Shown here piece after piece: positions 44,031 to 56,983 of a stretch of DNA of 64,000 nt (position 1 is the first letter of the stretch; every line of letters starts with the position of its first letter). Under the pieces are notes generated by a model that was given only the letters and a program-made list of their open reading frames with translations, did no database searches and was not told the origin of the DNA. Source of the stretch: Miscanthus floridulus (lineage: Eukaryota; Streptophyta; Magnoliopsida; Poales; Poaceae); assembly GCF_019320115.1 (NCBI RefSeq), contig NC_089593.1:32692536-32756535 (forward strand). The letters are read 5' to 3'. Made by a program: the position numbers and the translations under genes.

Positions 44031-47000
44031 ACCTTTGCTAGTCCCTGAGCAAAGTTAAACTTGAGCAATGGATTAGGAGTTGCTACAATGCTTTCACGCC
44101 TCAAAAGTTCACAGGTGTTCATTCAAAAATTCTCCTCCGGATTAGAATAAACTGATCTGACTTTTAAACTTACCCATATTACCTTCAACCATGGGGCTTC
44201 TTAGCCTTCACTTGGGTCTTGAGTAATTGAAAGACAGAATGATCAAGTCAAGCACTATGTCTCAAGTTCTTCGTTCCACCATTATTCCAGAATTTTTGTA
44301 AGTTTTCAAAATAAAACTCAGAGATTCCATTGTATGACACTCTCCAGTCTCTCAATATATGTGATATTTGTGGATCCTCACCAAAGGCAGTAATGATGTG
44401 ATGCCCTTTGTTTCTTCCTACAACTAAGGCTTATGTGGAGTTCATAGGTAGGGAAAAAGCTAGAGCATACTTGCAATGCATATATTGTAAAGTCAACCTT
44501 GGATCCAAAGAGAGTTGAGTCATACAATCAAATCAAGATGTGCATGTGTGTTGATATGTGAGGTGGATATATGTGGTGTCTAACCTAATTCTATTTTGCT
44601 CCTTGAAAACATCTCTCTTTTGAAACTTGGAAACATTTTTGCAAGAGAACATGGGCTATCTTATTCATCTCTCTTTTTTCAGATGGGCATCTAAGTACCC
44701 ATTGTTTTTCAATATCTCGGACACTTGTCCATTTTTCAACTTTTTTTCTTTTTTTATGAATAACTTTTGCATAGCCCATGCCTCTTCTCTGTAACAAAAC
44801 TCTTGAGAGATAGCAACAAGAACTTTGGAGCATTTATTTGGTGGATGGAAAAACCTATCAAGCATGTTTTTGTGCTCACTCCCAGTGTAAGGGTAAATCA
44901 TTTTTGGGTGGATCTAGATGGAAAGCATGTTTGTGCGTACTCCCAATGTAGGAGCAGGAGGTATATGTGGTGTGTACATGATTTTGATTTTAAGAGCATG
45001 ACAAACCTCTCATAAGGGTCAATAAAGCTTGACAAAACTCAATGCAAAACAAGCAGCATATAAGTGGAAGTTTTTCTAGCCTATATAACATGTATGGCTT
45101 TGGTGGGAATTCAAGCTTTGTCATATAGGAACTGATCATGTAATATTTTTGTGTTTTTCAAAAGATAAATCTCTAGAACTTTAGTATCACTTGGAACAAG
45201 ATAAACAGCTGCTTAGACCTTCTCAGATCATATCCATCAATTACCTAGACTTAGATCAAGCATATGCTACCCATGAGTTTCAAGTTCAGAGTAAATCCTT
45301 ATATCAAAACAATCTATCCAAAACTCAAGAGAATTCAAGGCTGAAAACTAGGTACTTGAAAGGAATTACAACAGAGCAACTATTCATCATGTCCATCAAA
45401 AGTTTATTTGAAGAGAAAGTCTTATACTCCCAACTATGTTTATTTTATTTTATTGGAACCAAAAATATTACCTTTTGTTTTATTTTATCTTATTGCCAGA
45501 AATGCTTAAAAGTAAAATGAAGTGAGAAGATACTTACCTGGATAATTGGAGATGCGGCTCCCAAGCTAGCTTCTTCATGGCGATGTATCTCCCCTAAGCT
45601 GGCTTTTGACTTATTTTATTTTATTTTTTATTGCCACCACAATGAACATTCATATGGGTTGTTACACACCATAAGGTTGCTCATATGGGGCTTAAACATT
45701 TTCTTGATGCAAAACTTAGAATGAAACTAAACTAAGTCTATTATGCAGAGTTATAACTTTTTTATTTTATTTTTATATATGCCATGCATACATGTTTTCT
45801 AAATGCTATGCAGAATTAAATATGCTAAAGTTTAAAAGTTATGTATCTAGTTTATATGATTATGCAATTACTATTTTTATCATTTTTTAGATGCAAGACA
45901 TGAATGAAAATGCTAAATAAAATTTATGCAATGAATAAATATGGGTAACTACCGAGTTACCTTTTGGCGAGGGTTCGATGTTTTAAGTCCTTTGAATAGG
46001 ACTCCTCTTTATGAAGTTTCATTGATCGAGTACCTTGGTTTGCTCTCGAGGATGAGGATTCTTGTGGTGGTGCCTCCAGTAGTGGCGCTTCCAATGGTGG
46101 TGCCACCCTCTTTTGCCAAACCCCTCTTGGTCTTAATTTGATTTTGGTTTGACTGGTTCATCTTTCTTGATTTGTTCTTCCTCCTTGTTCAACATTTTAG
46201 TAGTAGAAGATGGTGACATCTTGAGTACATCATTATACTTGGTTTAGAACTTCCACTTGTAAAATTTGAGGGATCGATTCCCCCACACTTTGCTCAAAGT
46301 GTGTTCTGCTCATGAAGACAAGGTAGAGATCAAGTCCATGGGCTCTATTGGTGGAAAAACACCAACAGAACCAAAACTATATATTTTTTTCTCTAGCCTT
46401 AGGCACATCGAATAATGTTACAGTTGACATATGTGCATTCATTCTTACAACATGGGTGATAAGATCAGAAGGATGAGTATTAATGTGGCATTTGAATACA
46501 TTTGTAAAAAAAGAGTGGAGTTGCTTAACCTACAGAACGACTATCTATAATGTATCAAACCTTACATGATTATGACTATCTTCCAAGGATAAGATATGTA
46601 ATATTTTAGCTCATTTGGTTAAGACTATGAGATCAAGAAAGTGATTCTATGAACAAACTTAAGGAACAAGACATGTTGAGTTAATCAGGTTGGATCAAGC
46701 AAAATTGTAACTTAGACATGTATGTTTCCTCATTTATGTGAATACCAAGATCAAAGGAAAGTTCTTTGTTAAATAATGACCACTTACCTTAAGATGTTAA
46801 CTTCATCATTGGAGTATGATGGCACCATGTGATAAAGGGTAGATGACTTGTGGTGATCTTTTCTTTCTGCTTGAAACTTTCCTTGCTTGACTAGCCTTGC
46901 ATCTTGAGTTGTTCATGCGCATCTTGTCTCCTATGTCGCACTCCTTTCTCATCCTCTGGTCATGCCATCCTTTTGTCCTTTCTTTTGTGGATCTCAGCAC

Positions 47001-47238
47001 TATGTTTGGACCTTCTGCTCCTCTCATTGTTTCATTCCTATGAGTGTGAGTAAAGGCTTGTAGTCCGTTGAACAGGACCTTTCCTTTTCTTTGTACCATT
47101 TGGACAGTTACTTGTTCCTCGTCAACCCTTCTTGATTTTTGTTGATTCTTGGTTGATGAATTGGTGTTCATTGGAGATGCAACTCAAGTTCCTCCTTGAT
47201 TGTCTTTGTCTTCTAGCGGCATGGCGGAGAGTGATACA
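44031..47238 (-). other. E5 3' interior, non-coding
   Basis: 44031-45640 is the inverse of E2 39360-40914 and E4 33000-34587. 45930-46010 is the inverse of E2 36990. 46010-47238 has only short ORFs; the longest, a basic 121-residue minus ORF at 46806-47171, matches no family I know. Confidence 0.6.
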
Positions 47239-47243
47239 TCAGC
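47239..47243. repeat. E6 left target-site duplication (TCAGC)
   Basis: Pairs with TCAGT at 62124-62128 (four of five identical). Confidence 0.65.
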
Positions 47244-48258
47244 TGTAACACCCATGTTTTTGCATCATGATAAAAAACACTAAAAATTTGAACTTTTAAA
47301 ACTTTATAGCAAATTAAAAACTTGCTTAGTTTAATTTCCATAAAACCATTTTCAAAAGTAAATGTCTTCCAAAACCATGCATGAAAACTCACCACATGCA
47401 TTTAGACTAGGAAGCTTGAGTGCTTGAATGCTTGCTTGATTGCTTGAATTGTTTGACTTGTTTGCTTGTGTGATTTCATGAGTGTGCTCTAGAATTTATT
47501 TTGGCATCAAATAACCCTCCTTGATATTTTACCCTTGACATCCTTCATCCAAATAATCCTTTGACCTCTCCCTTAGTTTACTAAGTCCACATTTCAAATC
47601 CTCTTTGAAATCCACTTGAATTCATTTCAATTGTGCCTAGTTATTTTCTGGAAAAGGAAAAGGAATTCATAAAAAGGAAATGGCCCTTGGGCTCAATCCT
47701 CCCTCCTGGCCCATGACTATAGCCCACTGGCTCCCCCTCCATTCCCTCTTGGGCTCAGCTCGTGCACGCGTGAGCCCTTCTCCTCTCCCTTGGGCCGGCC
47801 TGGCTGCTTGGCCCATCTTTGGCACAAGCCCGCTCCCATTCTCCTCCCTCTCCTCACCTCACTGACACAGCGGCCCTAGCTGTCATCATCTTCTACCTAA
47901 AGAAGACAACGTAGCTACCGCATCGCGCTACTGCCTTGAGCCCGCAACCATGCCACTACCTCACCCTCGTTGAAGCGGATAAGATCGGAGGCGCCACGGT
48001 CCCCACCGAAGTCTCGCAACTCCGCACGCTCCCTCTCTTGCCACATGCCTGCTTCTCGGCGATCAACTGTTGCCACAACCGTGGACACACCCTGGACCTT
48101 GCACGCTGCTAGCCAAGTAATGGATGAGGATGCACTATTGCGAACCGCCTTTGTAGTTTGAACGCTTGCGCGGGAAGAAGGAATCAATGGTGCGCTGCCA
48201 AAATATCTTGCCGACACAAAAAAAAAGATCTTGGTGCCACGAACCAACATTGGCAACC

Positions 48259-48266
48259 TATAAATA
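48259..48266 (+). promoter_or_regulatory. E6 5' LTR TATA box
   Basis: TATAAATA followed by GGCCTCCC, conserved at 58425-58432. It is about 1 kb into the LTR, which would leave a long R/U5. Confidence 0.65.
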
Positions 48267-48773
48267 GGCCTCCCCTGAGCCCCTCTGCTTCAACCATCAC
48301 CACTGAGAGCTTCACCTAGGTTAGGAACACATCATCTCCCCCTTGTTTGCTCCACTCCTCTCGCCTCCTGAATGCTAGCTCAACTTTCCCCAATCGGCTG
48401 CCATGGTCACCATGGAGCTAAGCTCCACTCCCTCTCCCTCCCCAGTACACCATAAGTAGATTAGGTTAGATGGCGAGCTCCCCAACCCTCCTCTACCTCC
48501 CCTACCATTTCTGGCCCACTCTTTCCCTCTGCATCATTCCGCCAGTGGGAGCAGGCCACCGTCGTGACACCATTGAGATCATTCGCCACTGGCAAGGTAT
48601 GGCCGGACTTGGAGACCTCCTCTACACACTCATAGACATACCATGATCATGCGCCACCTCCTCTACGTCCACCCAAACATGCCATAATGCATCGGCTTGT
48701 TGCCCCACCGTCGTCATAGCCTCGGTGAGTCACCATCGCCACCGCAAGCACCCGCGGTCACCGATGGTTACTC

Positions 48774-48781
48774 GAACCACT
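48774..48781. repeat. hAT-2 left target-site duplication (GAACCACT)
   Basis: Perfect 8-bp match with 49636-49643. The corresponding place in the other LTR (near 58950) has no insertion. Confidence 0.9.
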
Positions 48782-49635
48782 CAGGGGCGGATGCACAGTA
48801 GGTGCATGGGGGTACAGCTGTACCCCCAAAATTTCTGCAAAAATACTAAGTATATATACCCTTTAATCCATTATATATGTATAATATATTGTTAAGTAGC
48901 ATGCCTAAGTGCTAGTTCATCCGACAAAGTTTCAACAGAGCTTCTTGTTTGCATTGATGCTTTTGAATCTAGTGAGTTCCTTTGCTTTTTATGACAAGGA
49001 AAAACTTATTAAAGTTGCAAAGTTTTATCCTCAAGATTTCTCGGGTACAAATCTGGCCCAACTTTCTTAGAAACTTAGTGTATTTATTATTGTTGATATA
49101 TGTAACGACACAAGGTTATGAGATGCAAAGGATCCTAGTGTCTCAGACTTGTTGAGACAAACAAGCACAATCACTTTAAACTTGATTATTGTTGCTAAAA
49201 TTACTCATGTTGAGAGAGTATTTTCAGCAAGTGTTGAGAGAGTATTTTTTATCCTTCCTATGGCTCCTACAAGTATTGAGTATTTTCAGCAATAACCTTG
49301 TGAAGACCAAGCTTTGAAACAACATGGTGATTAAATTTTGAATGATTTTTTTATCACATTTATTGAGCTCGTGACTTTTTCCTATGTGTAAGCGATTAAG
49401 ATGTCAATAAGCGCTTCCAAAAATCACAGAGTAGCTTGTGAAGATTTAGTTTCTGTTATAATAATTTATAAGATTTAGTTGCAAACTTGTAATTAAAACA
49501 TATAACTTGTTCCATTTATATATCATTACAACTGTTTTATTATTATATTAGTTTTCAAATTATATGATTTTAATATCGATAAACTACATCACTTTAGTTC
49601 GTACCCCTATGATCGAAATCCTAGATCTGCCAATG
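48782..49635 (+). mobile_element. 854-bp hAT element with transposase C-terminal remnant
   Basis: It starts CAGGGGCGGATGCAC and ends CTAGATCTGCCAATG, degenerate inverted repeats of the CAGGGGCGGA hAT type, and is flanked by perfect GAACCACT duplications. Inside, KLIKVAKFYPQDFSGTNLAQ, THVERVFSAS and an ILPMAPTSIEYF stretch recall the C-terminal dimerisation domain of hAT transposases, but stops and a partial duplication break it. It is an internally deleted derivative. It is absent from the paired LTR. Confidence 0.85.
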
Positions 49636-49643
49636 GAACCACT
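49636..49643. repeat. hAT-2 right target-site duplication (GAACCACT)
   Basis: Partner of 48774-48781. Confidence 0.9.
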
Positions 49644-51842
49644 GCGAGTGAACCTCTGGGACACCGACAAGTAGTTGGGGGTGAGCTCCAGGCATCGACG
49701 TCACTAGCATGGGCCACTCCGGCGAGCTCCTCGCTATTGCTCTGCTCCGTCACCATGCCGATGCCACTGTGGACGTTGTGCCATCTCCATTTATTTCCCC
49801 ACTCGCTCTCTGTCAGGTGGGCCAGACTCAGAACGCCATCGCCATGTATCTGAGTGAGGAGGCTAAGGATGGCCCACATGTTAGTGATGCATGACACTGA
49901 TGTCTTGGACCCCATGTGTCGGACACACTACCTCTCTCTCTCTTTCCTTATCTGGGTGAACCTGATCCAAGTGAACCAGTGCGGGAGAAGAGCAGTTCAC
50001 AACACAGTATAGACTTGGTGCATCGCACAGCACCTACAACTGACCCTGCCTGCGTAGGACCGCGTGTCAGCCCCTGACCGAGAGAGAAATTGCTGGGTAC
50101 ACCCAAGCAGTGTACACAGAGGAGTAGAAACCCATTTTCCCTGCATAGAAAAATTCCCAGAAAATTTGTAAATAAACTAGGTACACCCCAGATCCTACCT
50201 AAGCATTTACATCTCATTTCCATTATTCCAATTTCCAGAAGTAATTCCCAAGCTTATATTCCACATGATTTTACCCTATTACAACTTTGATAAATCATAA
50301 CTTTTCCTTCCCAACTCCAAATCATATGATTGTTCCACCAAAAATCTTCTAAATTCAAGCTCTATTTATTCATACCCTTTGCTCGATTATTTGGTGCCCA
50401 ATTAAATTCTAGTTTGGTTGTTTTTCCTTTCATGTATTTAAATTGATACTAATTATAGTAATACCCTTTGCCATAGTAGTAGTTAACCCCTGTATATTCA
50501 CGTATGCGTTTGTACCATGACACATACTTGAATATATCCAAACCCACCACCTAAAATAGTAGGATATCTATACATACATGGATATGCTTGATACCCGGGT
50601 ATACGCCTATGTATGGCTAACTTTATCTTTCACCTTTTTCTAACCTAACTAACCCGAGGCACATACATATGCATGTGTGAATGTGTCACTAACCCGGTGG
50701 ACGTGTAGAAAGCCTAACCAGGTCATCTTTCTCTATTAGGTTCACATAATAGTGAAGCTTAATAATGTGGTCTGGTCTTCGCCAGATAATCACCACCACC
50801 TTAACCTAACCCATAGAAACTGTACCTTGTGGATGAAATCTCTTCATCCAAACCTTACTTCAAATTGTCATAATAATGATAGCCTAGATAACGACCAATC
50901 ACCCAATAGGACCAACCCATGTAGGATCGATTCTTTCACCTTGATTGCCAATGCTTGTTTTACATGCCTTGTTTGTTATTTTCCTTGTTTGTGTTTTGCT
51001 TGTCGACGCTAGACCGCGTAGGATAGAGGACATGGAGAGCACTCGATGGAGTCCAGAAGATAGGAACAGGAGACACAGGAATCGGAGAAGGATATAATCA
51101 TCAGCGAATGGAGGCAAGAACTAACACCCACTATCCCTTTTCCCTCCACTTTATTTACCATCCCTTAACTACTCCCCTTCCTCCACCACCACATTTTGCT
51201 AGCCTCCACCATAAACCCACCATACCCTATCCCTACCAAATTGATAAACTTAACTTATAATACCTAAATTCTCTTTTGTAAATTAACGAACTATAATGGG
51301 TCATGAGCTCGGTTATAATATTGTGAACATTGATGATAATTATCTTGATATGATATAAGTTGACTATGATATTGTGATGAGGTAATGGTTACCTTGATAT
51401 GGCATGAGCTCTATGAACCTGAGGTTAATAACAATGGAACTTAAAACTGGTAAAATTGGTCTAAACCCCAGCAGGGGGCGAGTAGGGGTAATTTATGGAT
51501 GTAAATTACCTTGGCAGGAGCTCCTAGAGAGGGTTCCTGTGGGAGATACTAGCCTCTGTCCCATAAGGACCGGTTCGTAGTCCCTCTCGCCTAGTGAGAT
51601 ATTTCGTACAACCACATCTCTGATATGGGCAGACTTGATCTCACACCCTGTTAGATAGAAGTATAATTTCTACTAGGAGGCCGGTGTTGGTAGTAGAATA
51701 TCAGGAGCAGGCACGGAAGCTATGTGATCTTCCATGGCCCGGTTGGCGTGGTTGCTATGTGATCCTCCACGTTAAGCCCTTGGATTCTTGGCCACGTTCA
51801 AGCCTATGTTATTGTATCTTTGTCCTTGTTCGAGCCCATATG

Positions 51843-51965
51843 ATTGATGATTTGGTATCATTGGCACTATTATGTTGGGATGATTTGGTATCGTCCGAGA
51901 TTATATAATGGGATGATGTGGTATCATCCGGGATTACGAGATGGGACGATTTGATATCCTTCTGA
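51843..51965. repeat. ~33-bp repeats with TGGTATC core in E6 LTR
   Basis: About four copies of (G)ATGATTTGGTATC-(A/G)TC... at roughly 33-bp spacing; the same array is at 61053-61175 in the 3' LTR. The TGGTATC core resembles the start of the initiator-tRNA primer site, but the location inside the LTR argues against that role. Confidence 0.65.
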
Positions 51966-52905
51966 GTTTAGTGTGTTTTCCAACCCCTGAGAAGCCGTGG
52001 TAGAGTTATACGGACATCTAAGGTCATGTACTTTCAGGTACAATGTCTCGTTAGACCTGTTCCTGCCACCGTGCATGGTTAGGAACTGTGTCTATCATGT
52101 GTGGAAATTTGTACACCTCTATAGAGTTTTATTAAATTTATTCGAATAGCCACGTCATTGGAATAGGAAAATGCTAGGATGGGATAGGATGATTAGATTT
52201 CTACAACTGTGATAATCTAGTAAGATGTATTTTACCAATTTGGTAAACTATAATTAACCTAGAAACTGGTGAGAATGGTAATACTCTGCCAGGATCCAAC
52301 CTATAATTATAACTACTTTACCTATCACTTTTACCTGAACCACCACAACCTCTTCCACATATAGCCTTCCCCTTCCACCTCTCCACCAACCAAAGTTTAG
52401 GGCTTGCTGAGTACTTTATGTACTCAGCCCCCCTCCATTCTATGTTTTTGGAGAGAAGCTACAGGAGAGCATACCAGGATGGAACTGTTGGAGCTATGCA
52501 AGGATCGGACGACAGAGAATGGAGCTATCGAGGACCCCGCAAGGATAGGATACCCGGAGTATACTCGAAGACGGAGCCGTATGACTACACAAAGGAGCTA
52601 CGCTAGGAATACAACGTTGGATATAGGAATACGCTTAAGGAATAAGTCTAGGGTTACGTCCGCACTCCAAGTTGCCTATAGGAATGGAGCCATGTTGTCA
52701 TAGGACCGTTGTCTTAGAACTTTGATATACGATATAAGGCCAATGGCCCAAGCCATGTAAACCTGAACCATGTAATATGTTCTTCCCCATTAGCAATAAA
52801 AGTATGGTTTTTTATATCAATCTTGTTCGAATTGTGCGCATCAGCTACTGATCTAGGGACTGATACATGATGCATGGAGGACCCTAAATTAGGGGTCTTA
52901 TAGGG

Positions 52906-52920
52906 TGGTATTAGAGTTGT
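52906..52920 (+). promoter_or_regulatory. E6 primer binding site (initiator tRNA-Met type)
   Basis: TGGTATTAGAGTTGT, three bases after the LTR; the standard plant site begins TGGTATCAGAGC. Confidence 0.75.
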
Positions 52921-53957
52921 ACTTGGACTATAGGACAAAACCTTAGCATGGTTGTTAGATAAGAATGCTTTTTCTAAAAAATTTATTTTCAAAAATCTTT
53001 GCTTATAACCCTTGACTCTTACCTTACCTTGACCTTCTATTTCAAAAACAACTTTTCTCTCTTCTTATCCCCTTCAAAATTATGAGTAGTAACAATAGGG
53101 TAGATTAGGTCTTATTTAGGAGAAATAGGGTAGTATAAAGATTAGGTCATAAAATAACCCTCCACGGTAGAAACGCGAAAGTTGAAACCGTACCTCGTTT
53201 AGGCTTGATAGTGCTTGATTGATTCCTTGCTTGCTTTAGTTACAACTACCCCTATATGTCTCTCTCTTCTCTCCTTGTGCCTTCTCTCTAGAATTAGATC
53301 TCTTTTTTCTTATCTTGTGCTCTTCCCTCTCATCCACTTGCTGCTTAGAGTAGACTAGTAGGAGATAATACAAAAGAAGATCACCTGAGGTATTTAGAAG
53401 ATACAAACCATCAGAGAATGAAGACAGAAAAGAAATCAACTATACATGTTCTACACCCATTCTACACCCATGCAACCTACGAAGACCGCCTGCAAAAGTT
53501 GTTGAACCCGCGCCAGTGCTCCTCACCTCGTGCACGGGTGCAGTCCCCTCCATACCACACCGCTGTCCCCTCCACTGCCCGCGCACTATCGTGCCCCAGC
53601 ACCGCACGACTGACGCCGCCGCTCATGCTATCCCCTCCATCACCTCACTGTCGAAAGCTACTGCTGTTGTTCCCCCATGATGCCGGTTCCCTCGGCAACC
53701 GATGCTGCTCAATGTCGCCGATAAAGGCGCACGCCCGCTCCTCTAAACCCTACCGCTGATCACCTATAAAAATGCCCTGCTAGCTACCCCTTCAGAAACA
53801 AAACACCCCGCTCTCGACACTAATCACCCACATAAATCCCCTATCCTAGCGCCAACCTAATCCCACAATCCGAAGAGAAGCCAGAAGAAAGTGTCGCCAG
53901 CTGAAGATTTGCCGAAGAAGAAGTACGCTATCGAAAGCCAGAAGTTGAAGCCCCAAG
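52921..53957 (+). other. E6 leader region
   Basis: AT-rich sequence, then a C-rich block (53490-53760) with a 113-residue ORF of low-complexity Pro/Ser composition. A TATAAAA at 53765 precedes a CCCCTTC stretch and resembles a second core promoter. No domain is seen. Confidence 0.5.
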
Positions 53958-54077
53958 ATGTGCTTAGAAGAAGATGAACTAGTTAAATTCATCTTTGCTA
54001 TCCTGATTCCTATGCTGATAGGATCAATAATCTTGTATATCCATGCAATGCGCCCACTACCGTATGAAAGGCCATGA
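53958..54077 (+). CDS. 39-residue ORF with a membrane segment in E6
   Basis: ATG 53958 to stop 54075-54077. The protein starts MCLEEDELVKF and then has a hydrophobic run (IFAILIPMLIGSIILYIHAM) long enough to cross a membrane, with a short basic tail. It lies between the leader and the gag-like remnant. I recognise no family. The hydrophobic pattern could be chance in AT-rich DNA. Confidence 0.25.
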   Translation: MCLEEDELVKFIFAILIPMLIGSIILYIHAMRPLPYERP

Positions 54078-54360
54078 GCTAATTGTTGAAATCAGAAGGA
54101 TGGAATAAAAATCCTAGAGATTTTGTTGGTGCCAAATGTATTTTTGAAATTTTTGGGCTCAAATCATCAAAAAGGAAAAGAAGAAAGAGAAAAATAGTGC
54201 AGTCAATACCACTATCCAGAGATAAAAAGCCAAGAAGCCCCTAAGTCACCCCATTATTCTAGAATTTACATCACCCCGCAACCCGATAAAGACCAACGCC
54301 CACACGGTAATCAAGACTACACCACCGCCACAATGTCCCACTGTATAGTGAAAACCATCC

Positions 54361-55428
54361 ATGTTCCACGTCCTTCGCACACCTCAAGCACTGGTCAAGA
54401 CCGGTCAAAGCATCCAAAGGAAGCCTCACCCTCGACACCTTATAAGAGAAGGAACCCCTCCACCCTCATCATCACCCACGCCCACTAAAGAATCCCATCG
54501 CCAGCTTTTCCCCACCTTGAGCAAAAGCAAAGCAGCTGCACCCTCAGCCATCCACCCACAAACCACCATTGCCAATTCCTCCCACACCCACAAATGGTAG
54601 AAGGAGTTTGGATCGGCAGCTACTGCCTCCACACCAAAGGTTTCCCCAAGCTTCTCTATGCCACCATGTAGAGACTTGGTATCCAAGAGCGCCCCGAGTA
54701 CAAAGGCTGAGAGTATGAAGAACACGGCACTGAGCGCTGTGAAGTCACCTTCTACATTGCCAAGAGCGAAGGCTTCCCTGACCTCACCGACGCCTAGAGT
54801 ACAACTGCCACCGGATTTTGCTTCACCAACACCTACCAAGCCATCGCCCGCAAAGATCTACAACACCTATGCCGGATCTATGAAGAGCCCATCGCTCGTA
54901 CACCCATGAGGTTCTTCCTGCCCCGAGAGAAGAACTGCCTAGCCTGGATTGCCTGCATGGAAGCCCTGCAAGGACAAGAAGACAACCCCCATGAATTATA
55001 TGATCACCTACCTGCTAGCCCTCGATGAGCAACAAGACAAGCAAACCTCTGAGTTGAGGAAGTGCATCCACCAAGCCAAAGAAGCCAAGATCTATGCTAG
55101 GAAGCTCCACGTGTAGTTCGCCAAAGCACATGCCCAAGCAGCCGCCGTAGAAAGCCGTGAGACTGCCATTGCTGAAGCCCTGAAGGAAGCTGAAGACTGC
55201 CATGCCCAGTAGTTGAAGAACGCCTACCTTGTCACCAGACCCAAGCGAAGGATGTTTGCCACACCCGGGCAAGAGCCCATGATTCTAGAAGGAATCCCTG
55301 TCTACCCTCTAGAAAGAAGAAGGATGGACCTTGCAGCACCGCCAGCACCACTGCCTATGGAAGTGTTTGAGATCGAGCATCTCATCCCGCTCACCCAACC
55401 ACTTCCAAGAGAAGAAGAAGACCCATAG
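54361..55428 (+). pseudogene. E6 gag-like remnant
   Basis: The 5' part (54361-54600) is Pro/Ser/Thr-rich. A second frame (54658-54909) continues with the same composition. Then, in changing frames, come FFLPREKNCLAWIACMEALQ (about 54912-54970), a Gln/Lys/Ala-rich helical segment (DEQQDKQTSELRKCIHQAKE and AVESRETAIAEALKEAEDC, 55027-55200) and RRMFATPGQEPMILEGIPVY through to a stop at 55426-55428. At least three stops and one frame change interrupt. The position after the primer site and the helical character suggest gag; no capsid motif or zinc knuckle is visible. Confidence 0.45.
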
Positions 55429-56540
55429 CCTAGCTCAGTTGAAGGACGCCAGAAGCACCGAAGCGAAGCCGCCCCATATGATGAAGTAGATTAGTGCTCC
55501 CTAGGGAGATGTACTCGTAGCCTAGCACCTCCCTCCCCTGCATGTTGTAATCCTCCCACTGTAATCAGAAGCATTATGCTTAGCTTCTGATCCCGTAGCA
55601 TTCACATGCTCACCTCCCCACAAAAATCGAGTAAACAGAGTGTATATAACCAAAGCGTCACATACTAAGAAGCTAAGTAAGGGTGATCACCAGATAAAGA
55701 ATAACCTACACAAAAAGTAATCGGATCTAAGAAATAAGATAATAGAAGATTTAAGGATAAATCTTCTAAGTGGGGTAGATCTGGACATCGAATCAAGGAA
55801 AAGAGGAAACTACTAATCAGACAGGGTGAAAACAATAACAACTAAAGATGCAAGTTTTTGGATGAAAAATGGAATCTTAAGAACACTGTGATTGTTGCTA
55901 AAAAGAAGCAAAACTAGAGGATTGGCACCACAAACCCGAAAGAATTAAGCTCAAGAAGTTTACAAGAAGGGGTGCATCACAAGAAGACTAAGATGGATAG
56001 CTCTACAGCTCAAGACAAAGGGTGATATGAATATTGGAAGACACCAGAAGACCAAGACCTCTCAAGCAGCTCTACAACTAGATGAACATAAGAAAATAAA
56101 AAGAATACTTAGGAGATCAAATCTTCTAAGTAGGGTGGCCCTAAAGCAAGAAGAAGAATTGGAATTTCCCAAAGACCAGATAGCTAGAAGATGATTCAAG
56201 AAAGGGGTACAAAAGGCAAAAATAGATCGAGCAGCTCTCATTGGACAAGAGGTATACCTCCTTTCGACAGAAGGTGGTTCCTGACAGGATAGTCACAGGG
56301 TGGTATTTTTCTTGTTCAAACCGAGCGGTAATCACCCTGGCAAGGCGACAGGGTTATACTCCTTCCGAGAAGAGTACTACCTCATTATCGACAAGGTTGT
56401 ACAACAAGCAGATTGATGAACTCTCCTGAAGATAGCATAGTAAGGCAAAAGAAATCCCTCCCTCTCTAGGTTTTCTCCCTATCTTTAGGTTTCCCTCTCT
56501 AGTTTACTCGGGGACAAGATTCTTCTAAGTGGGGTAGATC
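55429..56540 (+). other. E6 3' interior
   Basis: Purine-rich on the plus strand. The polypurine-tract-like phrase AATCTTCTAAGTGGGGTAGA occurs at 55760 and, altered, at 56120, before the copy that abuts the 3' LTR (56519-56540). No ORF over 65 residues is supported. Confidence 0.6.
56519..56540 (+). promoter_or_regulatory. E6 polypurine tract region
   Basis: ATTCTTCTAAGTGGGGTAGATC directly precedes the 3' LTR; AAGTGGGGTAGA is the probable tract. Confidence 0.6.
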
Positions 56541-56983
56541 TATAACACCCGTGTTTTTGCATCATGATAAAAACCACTAAAAATTTGAACTTTTTAAAAC
56601 TTTACAGCAAATTAAAAACTTGCTTAGTTTAATTTCTGCAAAACCATTTTCAAAAATAATGTTTTCCAAAACCATGCATCAAAACTCACCACATGCATTT
56701 AGACTAGGAAGCTTGAGTGATTGAATGCTTGCTTGATTGCTTGAATTGTTTGACTTGTTTGCTTGTGTGATTTCATCAGTGTGCTCTATAATTTATTTTG
56801 GCATCAAATAACCCTCCTTGATATTTTACCCTTGACATCCTCCATCCAAATAATCCTTTGACCTCTTCCTTGGTTTACCAAGCCCACCACATTTCAAATC
56901 CTCTTTGAAATCCACTTGAATTCATTTCAATTGTGCCTAGTTATTTTCTAGAAAAGGAAAAGGAATTCATAAAAAGGAAATGG

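Larger units (their letters stand above)
47244..52902 (+). repeat. E6 5' LTR (5659 bp including a hAT insertion)
   Basis: Aligns with 56541-62123 throughout. Without the hAT element and its 8-bp duplication it is 4797 bp. Short ORFs inside (47680-47865, 47970-48161, 52404-52703) recur mutated in the other LTR and look non-coding. Confidence 0.9.

Noticed and set aside
45191..45520. 109-residue plus ORF
   Set aside because: It is antisense within the non-coding 3' region of E5, and the homologous parts of E2 and E4 have no matching ORF.
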